A stretch of 64,000 nucleotides of DNA from Ottelia alismoides. Its lineage: Eukaryota > Streptophyta > Magnoliopsida > Alismatales > Hydrocharitaceae. Position 1 is the stretch's first letter. The number at the start of each line of letters is the position of its first letter. The DNA lies in contig JAZKJV010003368.1 in assembly GCA_037367405.1 (NCBI GenBank), positions 186,001 through 250,000 on the forward strand, written 5' to 3'. This document shows positions 55,724 through 64,000 of this stretch, one piece after another. The position numbers and the translations under genes were made by a program. Below the pieces are notes generated by a model. That model was not told where the DNA came from and ran no database searches. It saw only the letters and a program-made list of their open reading frames with translations.

Positions 55724-56518
55724 TCAAGATGGAGCATAGATATCAATCATGCTCAGCTTGGACGCACACTTCTGGAATGGGCCTTTAAATAATGCCTTGG
55801 TGAAAATATCAGCAGTCTGATTCTCTGATGTGACGTGAGATGTAGCAATGAACCCCTTCTGAATCATGTCACGTATGTAGTGACAGTCGACCTCAATATG
55901 CTTGGTCCTCTCATGAAAAGCTGGGTTATTTGCAATGAACAAGGCGGCCTGATTGTCACATTCCAACCTCATAGGAAGAGGTATGTCAATACATAGGTCT
56001 GCAAGTAAGGATTTTACCCACATCATTTCTGTGCTCGCCTGGGCCATAGCCCTATATTCTGATTCAACACTGGATCTAGCTACTACTGTCTGCTTCTTGC
56101 TCTTCCACGAAACTAGAGCATCTCCAACATAGACTGCAAACCCTGATGTTGACTTCCTGTCCTTGGGGCATCCTGCATAGTCTGCATCCGCACATCCTGT
56201 AACAGAAATCTCCTTTCCTTTCTTAAATATCAAGCCTGCACCTGGAGATGATTTTAGATATCTCAGAATCATGTGTATGGCATCCATATGGACCTGGCGT
56301 GGTTGCTCCATGAACTGGCTCACACGACTCACTGCAAACTGTATATCAGGTCTAGTGATAGTGACATACAGTAATTTGCCCACCAGTTCTCTGTACCTTC
56401 TCTGATCCACCTCTTCTGTGTCATCATCATACAGCTTCATGCTAGGGTCCATTGGTGTCGTAGCAGGTCGACACCCTAGCATACCTGTCTCACTCAGTAG
56501 ATCTGTGACATACTTCCT
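55724..56518 (-). pseudogene. Copia D reverse-transcriptase end and RNase H
   Basis: In frame with the upstream parts but after a TAG at 56519-56521 (CAG in homologs). Contains RT thumb sequence and RNase H: GCADADYAGCPKDRKSTSG, SWKSKKQTVVARSSVESEYR, CDNQAALFIANNPAFHERTK. The TGA stop overlaps the polypurine tract. Confidence 0.87.
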
Positions 56519-56521
56519 CTA

Positions 56522-57229
56522 TGTCATGACTAATCCATATGGATTTCTAGCAAATTCCAGCCCCAGGAAATATCTAAGGACTCCCAAGTCCTTGGTGACA
56601 AACTCGGTCCCCAGTCTTTCCTTTGCTTGCTTAATGCCTTGGTCATCATCACCTGTAATCAAGATATCATCAACATAAACCATGATTACAATGATACCTC
56701 TCGCCGTCTTCTGCACGAACAAGGAATGATCAGCATTGGAGCGTTTATATCCTTGTTTCTCAAAGAGGTCTGAAAGCTTCTGAAACCATGCTCTGGGGCT
56801 CTGCTTAAGACCATAGATGGCCTTATGCAATCTGCAAACCTTGGAACACTCCCCCTCAACAGCAAAACCAGGTGGTTGTTGCATATAGACTTCCTCCTGC
56901 AAGTCTCCATACAAAAATGCATTCTTTACGTCCAGTTGATAGAGTGGCCAGTCTTTAGCAACCGCAACAGATAGCAGGATCCGTAAAGTGGAATGACGTG
57001 CCACAGGGGAGAAGGTGTCTAGGTAATCTACCCCATATGTCTGCGTGAAGCCCCGAGCAACAAGGCGTGCCTTGTACCTGTCAATGGAACCATCTGCATT
57101 GTGCTTAACTGTAAACACCCATTTGCAACTCACCGGGCTAACATCTGGAGGTATAGGAACCAAACTCCAGGTTCCTCTAGACTGAAGTGCCTCCATCTCC
57201 TCTTCCATTGCTAGTCGCCATCTAGCATC
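56522..57229 (-). pseudogene. Copia D reverse-transcriptase core
   Basis: Lies between the two nonsense codons. Contains MEEEMEALQSRGTWSLVPIP, the nucleotide-binding core (IDRYKARLVARGFTQTYGVD, LDVKNAFLYGDLQEEVYMQQ) and the catalytic MVYVDDILITGDD. No frameshift. Confidence 0.87.
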
Positions 57230-59935
57230 CTACATAGCATCATGATGGTTCCGTGGAATGGCTGTAGCTGAAAGTGCCAATGCAAACGTCCTGAATGGTC
57301 CAGATAGCCTCTCAAACGACACCACTGCTGATACTGGATACTGGACACAGCTTCTCTTCGGCTTCCGTAGAGCGATTGGAATATCTAGGTCCTCTGTGGT
57401 ATCACCATGCTCCTGTAATGCACCCTGCTGAGAAATGTCGTCAGATCCATCAACATTAATATTCTCATTACATACCATAGGCGAGCTAGTTGACTGGTCA
57501 GGACCATGAGCTTGATTCGGCCTCCGGGTGTAATGGAATGGTAACGGAGGTACTATTGATGGCGGTGGCAGTGGTGGTGGTGGTTCAGATGTTGGTGGCG
57601 GTTGTGATGTTGGTGGTGCCATGAATACAATGTCAGGGGATATAGGTGGCGGCTGCATCTTCCCAGAATCTGAGAAATACATGATGGATTCAAAGAATGT
57701 AACATCTGCACTGATCATATACCGCCGACGCACAGGGTCAAAACACTTGTACCCCTTTTGAGTTCTGGAGTACCCCACAAAGACACACTTGACAGCTCTA
57801 GGAGAGAGCTTGTCAGAACCGGGCGACAACTGATGGACAAACGCGACTGACCCAAACACACGAGGGGTAAGAGTGAACAGATCCTTGTCAGGATAAATCA
57901 GTGAGAAAGGAATCTGTTCATTCAAGACAGACGAGGGCATACGATTTATAAGATAACATGCAGTAAGGACTGCATCACCCCAGTATGAATACGGAACATG
58001 ACTCTGAATGAGAAGTGACCTTGTGACATCAAGTAGGTGACGGTGTTTTCTTTCTGCAACCCCATTTTGTTGAGACGTATGGGCACAGGAAGTTTGGTGA
58101 ACAATTCCTTTAGAGGAGTAGTAGTTGGCTAGATTATTGGTGCATAACTCTAAGGCATTGTCACTTCTCATAATTTTGACAGTTGTGGAAAAAACATTCT
58201 GAATCTCATTTAGAAATTGAATAATAATATTTCCAGCTTCAGACTTATTTTTCATTAGAAAAACCCATGATGCTCTTGAGAAATCATCCACAAAAACAAT
58301 ATAAAACCTGTGCCCCTGATGATCGGGAACACGACTTGGACCCCAGACATCAACATGAAACAACTCAAATTTGGAGTTACTACTCCGACCTTGACTACTG
58401 GGAAATGATGACCTGTGATGTTTTCCCAACTGACACGCCTCACACTGGATAGGTGTGTGAGAAAAACTATAAGGTAAGACAAGACGCAACTTCTGAAGCG
58501 GTAGATGACCAAAACGCAGATGCCACAGGAGAGAAGATACTTGTCCAGCGGGAGAAGATGTGATTCCGGCAAATGGGGTCTGGTTCAGACGATAGAGGCC
58601 TCCTTGCTCATAGCCATGACCAATCACGTTGCCCGTACGGATGTCCTGAAAAATCAAAGAAGATGGATCAAAAATAGCTCGACATTGGAGATCCTTCGTA
58701 ATCTGACTGATTGACAAAAGATTCATAGAAAAATGCGGTGCATGTAAAACATTCTTGAGCTGCATAGAGGATGTCAATCTAATCTCCCCCTGACCCGTGA
58801 TGGGGGAATGTGTGCCATTGGCAATCACTACTGTCCGTCCTGGAGGGATCTGAGTATATCCTGAAAGTAGACTCTGGTCGCCACATAGATGATGTGTAGC
58901 GCCTGAGTCCATGATCCATGGCAATGTATCCGATCTACTACTATGAAGTGCAAGTGTACTACCTGAAGTACTCGTAGAGGCAGACGCAGAAGCAGAAGCA
59001 GCAACATCAGTATGACTCTCTGTCATCGGTGCTGGGCCAGATGGTGGGATAATGCCCCTGAGGCGGGCAACCAGATCATCAAAACGCTGATCCAGTGAAG
59101 CAGCAGAAGGAGGCTCTATCTGCTCAGCGACTCGTGCAGATGCAGGAAATCCATGCTTTGAGTAGCATGTGTCCTCAGTATGTCCGATGCGGTGACAATA
59201 TGAGCATGTAGGCCTAGTGCGACCACCCCTTCCACGGGGAGTACGTCCACGGCCCTGGTAATGAGAACCACGGCCCCTGTTGGCCGCCATGGCTGAGGGA
59301 TTCTGACTAGCAGCTGCTGAAGGTACAGTTATCCTACTCAATCTGTGAAAAGCCTCCTCCATGGGAGGAATAGTCGAGTCCGCCAAGATCTGTGAACGTG
59401 CGGCCTCATACTCTGGATCAAGTGCAGCGAGAAACACACCCACCATCGTTGCATTCCTGTATGTTTTCTGCTGCTCTGGTGTGGCGGTAAGAGGCATGAA
59501 GCTATAAAGCTTCTCAAACATTCCTCTCAAAGATGTATAGAGAGAATGTAACGGACGACCATTCTGCTTTATCGTGAATATATCATGTTGTAGTTGCAGG
59601 ATCTTCGTCTCATTCTTTGCCTGAGAATAGGTCGCTACGAGGATATCCCACATGTCTTTGGCTGTGGGTTGATGTAGAATGTCATTGGCGATTTCAATAG
59701 CCAATGTGCCAGATAGCCACACCTTGGCATATGCGTCGTCTGCCTCCCATGAGGCATGAACTCCAGTCTTCTCTGCAGGCTCGGGCTCTGTGAGAATATG
59801 CTTCTTGCCCGTGGACTTCATCATACTCATGAACTGCATTGCCCACAGTTCATAGTTCGTACCATCCATCTTGACGATGGGCGCTGGACCACGAAATGCG
59901 CCCATAGATGGGGTATCTGCCTTGCTTTCTGACAT
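57230..59935 (-). CDS. Copia D gag, protease and integrase polyprotein (ends at premature TAG)
   Basis: 901 residues before TAG (57230-57232; CAG in copia C). Gag covers about 1-240, with CCHC knuckle C244-C247-H252-C257. The aspartic protease motif is MDSGATHH (Asp343). The pre-integrase zinc motif uses H472/H477 and C498/C501. Integrase has Asp529, Asp592 and Glu628 (35 residues between the last two). After the integrase C-terminus (SPRAVKCVFVGYSRTQKGYK) comes a proline-rich linker (760-800). The start aligns with copia A-C. It could still make gag and integrase but not reverse transcriptase. Confidence 0.9.
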   Translation of the reverse strand: MSESKADTPSMGAFRGPAPIVKMDGTNYELWAMQFMSMMKSTGKKHILTEPEPAEKTGVHASWEADDAYAKVWLSGTLAIEIANDILHQPTAKDMWDILVATYSQAKNETKILQLQHDIFTIKQNGRPLHSLYTSLRGMFEKLYSFMPLTATPEQQKTYRNATMVGVFLAALDPEYEAARSQILADSTIPPMEEAFHRLSRITVPSAAASQNPSAMAANRGRGSHYQGRGRTPRGRGGRTRPTCSYCHRIGHTEDTCYSKHGFPASARVAEQIEPPSAASLDQRFDDLVARLRGIIPPSGPAPMTESHTDVAASASASASTSTSGSTLALHSSRSDTLPWIMDSGATHHLCGDQSLLSGYTQIPPGRTVVIANGTHSPITGQGEIRLTSSMQLKNVLHAPHFSMNLLSISQITKDLQCRAIFDPSSLIFQDIRTGNVIGHGYEQGGLYRLNQTPFAGITSSPAGQVSSLLWHLRFGHLPLQKLRLVLPYSFSHTPIQCEACQLGKHHRSSFPSSQGRSSNSKFELFHVDVWGPSRVPDHQGHRFYIVFVDDFSRASWVFLMKNKSEAGNIIIQFLNEIQNVFSTTVKIMRSDNALELCTNNLANYYSSKGIVHQTSCAHTSQQNGVAERKHRHLLDVTRSLLIQSHVPYSYWGDAVLTACYLINRMPSSVLNEQIPFSLIYPDKDLFTLTPRVFGSVAFVHQLSPGSDKLSPRAVKCVFVGYSRTQKGYKCFDPVRRRYMISADVTFFESIMYFSDSGKMQPPPISPDIVFMAPPTSQPPPTSEPPPPLPPPSIVPPLPFHYTRRPNQAHGPDQSTSSPMVCNENINVDGSDDISQQGALQEHGDTTEDLDIPIALRKPKRSCVQYPVSAVVSFERLSGPFRTFALALSATAIPRNHHDAM

Positions 59936-60567
59936 ACTGGAGATGGAAGACTGGAGTGACTAAGAGAAGATAATCTTTGTCTACAATGACATAGACGGGA
60001 TTAGTTGCTTGTGTAGACGTCAAGCAACTACCCCCATGATTATGTGCGCGCTACGGTCTGGATATGGTATGGATACGCGAGCACAAAGGTCACACGCAAG
60101 GGCAACAAGAAGCCGCTACCCGCGTGTGCAACTGTGGCGAAAAGAGCGCACAGTGCGTTACTTCAACACGCACCAATGCACGCAGATGTGCTACTGCAAT
60201 ACGCACCAATGCGCGCGGATCTAGCGCACCAGTGCGCACAGATGCGCACAGATGCGCACGGTTCTAGCGCACCAGTGCACAGATGCACACAGGAAGGGCG
60301 CAGGCGCTAAGGCTGTAGCGCACAGGCGCCAAGGATCGCGCGCAGATGCAAGGGCTGTAGCGCACAGGCGCTAGGGCTGCAGATCGTGAGGGCTGCAGCG
60401 CGCCAGGGAAGCGCTGGTGATGCGCACAAGCACGCACAGCAGAGGCGACGGCGTTGGATGGCGCGCCGATCGAGAGAGAGAGAGAAAGAGAAGAGAAGAG
60501 GGCCGGCGGGTGGGGTTTAGGGTTAGGGTTTCAAGAACTCCGGTCTAGGACCGTCGCTCTGATACCA
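59936..60567 (-). other. Copia D 5' leader and primer-binding site
   Basis: Non-coding leader. Direct repeats of GCGCACAGATGCGCAC and CAGGCGCTA words fill about 60,150-60,430. The primer site is at 60556-60567. The hairpin at 59979-60035 is 44 nt from gag. Confidence 0.78.
59979..60035 (-). other. Copia D leader hairpin/pseudoknot candidate
   Basis: TAGTTGCTTG (60002-60011) pairs over 10 bp with CAAGCAACTA (60021-60030). Three more G-C pairs (59997-59999 with the C run at 60031-60035) follow a 2-nt internal loop. The loop TGTAGAC (60012-60018) is complementary to GTCTACA (59979-59985). Confidence 0.65.
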
Positions 60568-60708
60568 TGTTGGGAAACGTGAATGAGATGATCTATTCCA
60601 TAGCCCTAGGCTCTCTTATATAGGAGAGTAGCCTATGGGTAAATTACATAAAGAGAATAACAAGAAAATAAAATAACAAAGAGATACAAAATAGCCTATG
60701 CGTCAACA
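60568..60708 (-). repeat. Copia D 5' LTR with TATA box
   Basis: Minus-strand TATATAAG box at 60615-60622 within the conserved CTCTC...GAGAG palindrome. Confidence 0.92.
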
Positions 60709-60713
60709 ATTTT

Positions 60714-62150
60714 TTTTGGAGCGAGTTATTCTTAGATCAAGTTATGATCAAGTTATACTGTTGAGGTTTACGGTTCCTTGATACCCGAATCTGGGGAATT
60801 TTTTGAAGTTCACGTCAGTCTAGGGTTTCGATCGAAACCCCAATTCCAGATCCAGGCGCTCGAACATCCAGGCCGCAAGCCGTATACGGCGCCATTCTCC
60901 AAACCTGCAAAACCCTAGCCGCGATTGTTCTCGTCAGATCATGTCAAGGCAGTGTCGATCTGCATCGCATCTCAGTTCTCCAGGTTGTCTCCAGGCGGCA
61001 ACCTTCCTTCCAGTGGCGTCTTCTCCATCAGATCCTAGCGGCGTGAGCCGCACATCACGCGCACAGGGCGATGCATCCCCCAAGCGCGATCTCCTGCGCA
61101 AGCCGCGCGCGCACCAACTCCCAGGCGCGAGTCGAACCCTCTGGCGGCACCTTCTGGCGCACCCTCCAGCCCGCGCAAGCCCCTCGCGCGGCTCATCGAA
61201 ACCAGGCGGCGCCGGCCCTAGCGCGCGGTCCCGGCGTGCCCCGGCGTGGGCTCCTTCCACCTCAGACGGCGCCGCCAAGAGAAGCGGCGCTGACAGCCCC
61301 GTGCCTTCATTTGTTTCGCGATCTCTGGCGAGCCCCAACCCTTGATCCAGCAAGCGGCGCTTCCCCATATCGTCGCGCCCAGGCGCTCCTCCTCGCCCCT
61401 GGCGGCGCCCTCCAGACGCCATCTCCTCGCAGCCGATGCGCCTCCCCAAGGGGTGCGGATGTAGCCTGGCGGCCCCGTCGTGCTCCAGGGGCGGCTGTTT
61501 TTGGAAGAACGGGTTCCCAACGAGAACCCTAAAAGGGAGGGGCTCACGTTTGAAGGGTTCTCGGAACCCTAAGTCTAGCCGATGGGCTGGTAATTTAAGG
61601 CCCAAATGTTTAAAATTAAGAAAAGTAGGGCCTGGCGTATGTTGTAATTAAAAAAAAGAGAAAGAAGTTTTTTTGGGGGGGCCCAGTTGGAAAAAAAAGG
61701 GGGAGAGAGAGAGGAAAAGAGTGATTTTGTAAAGCCCAACTGGGCTAAAGCATCTTTGTGTCCAAATGGGCATGCATTACAAAAAAAAACAAGAAGAAGA
61801 AAAAGAAAAGAAAAGGCGCGTACATCTCAAAAAGCCGTACGCATTTTTGAAAATAATAAAAAAAAAGAGGTGAAATGAAATGACGGCTATAAAAAAATGG
61901 TAGAAATAGCCGGAAAAAATTTGTTTAAAAAAGAAAAGAAAAGAAAAAATATGGACGGCTTAGAAAAAAACAAATTTTTGAAAAGCCGCAAGAATCTCTT
62001 GGGTATGTTTTCTCCCCATCATTGTTGTCTTCTCCCAACTTGGTCGATGTCCATGTTTTCCGACGAGTATGGGAGAAAGGGGGAGTATATGTAGAGTCAC
62101 AGGTCTTCCAGCCATATTCAGATCTTCCAGATTCAGATGCCAGTCTCCAG
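60714..62150 (+). other. F element internal region (continued)
   Basis: Leader resumes after copia D. A very GC-rich stretch (60,830-61,560) has long overlapping frames on both strands built from CCAGGCGGC-type words; none shows a domain and I reject them as genes. 61,990-62,150 aligns in reverse with 45,440-45,570 of the complete F element (CTCCCAACTTGGTCGATGTC, AGTATGGGAGAAAGGG). Non-coding. Confidence 0.65.
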
Positions 62151-64000
62151 TGAAGGATATTGTGAATCCTTAAGCGCATCACGGAAGCGTGTCGATCGCA
62201 TCGTATGCAATCGGAGCAACTAGTCGCACTAGTTGCTAGATGCAGCGGAAATTAAAATTTTAACTTTAAAGATGAAACCACATGATCACGAGAACACTTC
62301 TCGGATCATTTCATCAAACCACAAAGTACAAGGAATACCTCTTGAAGCGTGGTTGTGATCGCGAGATCCCAAAGTAGAGATCCTCCCATCTTAAGTCCGA
62401 TCCACGAAGAACGCACTTGCGGGCGCGATGATGAGTCACGTTCCTTCCCGCAATCCTCGATGAAGATCCAAGCGATGGCTCCCCCGATTTCGTCAAACGA
62501 AATCCGTCGTCTTCCTTTAGAGTAAGAAACTCCAAAGAAGATGGAGATCCACGAGTCGTCGAAGAAGAAGCCGAGAGTCCCTCCTTTCTCAACACAAAGT
62601 GGACGGCCACTTAATGGAGAAGAGAAAGAGAGAGAGGGCGAGAATGAGAAAGAGAGAGAGAGTTGTCACCTTGTACAACTCTTAATGATGTACCATGGAA
62701 GGCTACCCTAGCCCTCTATTTATATTAGTTTAGGATCCAATGGATCTCAATCCATGGGACACATGGATCCAAAGGCTATGCTTGGTCCATGCTAAATCAA
62801 TGGCTATGATTGTTGTTGGTTAAAAACAACAACATTAATTTAAATTAAAAAAATGTTGCAACATTATCAACATAATTTAATTTAACATTAACTAATTAAG
62901 AGATAATGTGATAAATAAAAATGGAGTCAACCAACCTCCCTAAAAATGGGGTTATTTTGTCTCCTTTTATTTTATCTTATTATTTCTTAATAAATTGCAA
63001 TAACTATTATTGCAATAATATCCACCAAATTAATTCCAAATTAATTTGTGAATATTTCAATCATGCCATCGAAGATATGTGAATCACATTCACAACCCAA
63101 ACTAATTTGTAAATTACATTTCCAATTAATTAATTAATGTGAATATAATCCACACTATTAATTAACAAATGCTATTTACATAGATTCTCTCTCTTCAATA
63201 TATATATTATAAATCATATTTATAATACACATATATCATGGATAGTATTATCCACATTCTCTAATCCTTGATAATTAAATCCCATTTAATTATCTTGGAT
63301 AATAATTCTCACAATATGAATCATATTCGTATTAAGCTTGATAATTAAATCTCATTTAATCATCAAGTTCTTCTTGCTTGGATATGGAATTCATCAAATG
63401 AATTATTCTTGAACTCCTTCAAGAATAATGTGCTTTCTCCGCAGATACTTGGAGATAAGGACAGGGCGATTGTATTATTCCACGTATAGTGACTTGGATG
63501 TTGAGATATCATCTCAAATCCAGATCTTACGAACCTCCCATAGATGCTTGATTAAATCAAGACCGCAAATCCAATCTTTTCATTGAATCTGAATCCCATT
63601 CAGACCAATGTCCAACACTTGGACTAAGATCGGATTGCTTCTCTACTGAGAGGAGTCACTAAAATCCAGACCTGTTTCATCACTCCCTCGGAATGGAAGC
63701 GTCATGGATATACAATCGTTTATGATCACATCACCCTTCAGGTATTCCCAATACCTGTACATCCTGCATACTGGAAGACCCATGGTCAACCCGAAGATCA
63801 AGATCTATTTTACACTGTCTTCTTCAGGGTTTGATCACCAAGTTTCTCATTTGATCATTGGGATTTGGTATCGATCATATACTTTCCAAAAGCATATATC
63901 ATACCTAGGTCTTGATCATATACTTTCCAAAAGTATATATCAAACCTACAAATTCAGTCAAGCTTCCAAAGCAAGACGACCGTGCACGGAATTTGATTCT
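62151..64000 (-). repeat. G repeat, copy 2 (truncated by window end)
   Basis: Begins TGAAGGATATTGTGAATCC exactly where F internal similarity stops and is colinear with 46,003-47,950. A minus-strand TATAAATA box is at 62717-62724. The CT/GA-rich start region and the TTGTTGTTTTTAACC segment are shared. Whether it is a solo LTR or one end of a complete element cannot be seen here. Confidence 0.6.

Larger units (their letters stand above)
55576..60708 (-). mobile_element. Ty1/copia retrotransposon D (identical LTRs)
   Basis: A 5,133-bp element. Its 141-bp LTRs (55576-55716, 60568-60708) show no difference. Target duplication atttt (55571-55575, 60709-60713). Polypurine tract 55717-55728; primer site (minus strand) 60556-60567. 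One continuous gag-pol frame of 1,404 codons has only two nonsense codons. It is the best-preserved copia here. Confidence 0.95.

Noticed and set aside
57230..57232. Programmed readthrough of the copia D TAG as a gag-pol expression signal
   Set aside because: It lies at the integrase/RT junction, a second TAG occurs in RT, and copia C has CAG at this site; random nonsense mutation is simpler.
60934..61605. Long overlapping open frames on both strands in GC-rich DNA
   Set aside because: They arise from CCAGGCGGC-type low-complexity words in the F leader; no domain, no conservation with the other F leader.

Overview
The window is nuclear DNA from a flowering plant, and almost all of it is transposable-element sequence. 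The evidence is: Ty1/copia retrotransposons whose primer-binding site (TGGTATCAGAGC) matches plant initiator-Met tRNA usage; plant-type RTE and L1 LINEs; plant TATA boxes in the LTRs; and many small terminal-inverted-repeat elements. I cannot name the species. No rRNA, tRNA, CRISPR array or complete host gene was seen.

Left third (1-29,066). An RTE LINE (1-950) resumes at 27,520 exactly where it breaks off. The interruption (951-27,519) is a non-coding, hAT-like element rich in ATATCG words. It has swollen to 26.6 kb by nested insertion. Inside it are a second ATATCG copy; copia A (1,687-12,109), itself split by a GC-rich L1 LINE (4,016-9,433); a tandem-repeat field split by copia B (14,705-19,787); a small TTTCGG-rich element; copia C (21,427-26,470); and a TCGG-rich element. 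All three copia elements lie on the minus strand.

Middle (29,067-50,073). Fragments of a non-coding LTR family, here called F, are followed by a candidate host gene on the plus strand. Three exon-like blocks (33,873-34,049; 49,832-49,963; 50,020-50,073) have good splice signals and matching phases. The intron between the first two would be 15.8 kb. It holds a truncated RTE, a full-length RTE with a 16-bp target duplication (itself hit by a TTTCGG element), more LINE pieces, shared-LTR fragments of a family called H, and a complete F element (44,503-49,648) containing a long repeat called G.

Right (50,074-64,000). This part holds a 47-bp LINE tail, a GCATATGCGG-rich inverted-repeat element with a perfect 8-bp duplication, a decayed gypsy reverse transcriptase, a plus-strand copia remnant (E), a truncated TCGG element, and an F element beginning at 55,176. 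That F element is interrupted by copia D (55,576-60,708) and by a second G copy that runs off the window.

Two themes stand out. First, four sequence-unrelated small-element families share a CA(A/G)-type terminal repeat, 8-bp target duplications and arrays of a family-specific self-complementary word. Second, all four copia elements carry a hairpin just upstream of gag whose stem sequence changes while pairing is kept, and whose loop is complementary to a nearby strand, as in a pseudoknot. Copia B and D have identical LTR pairs yet defective polyprotein genes.
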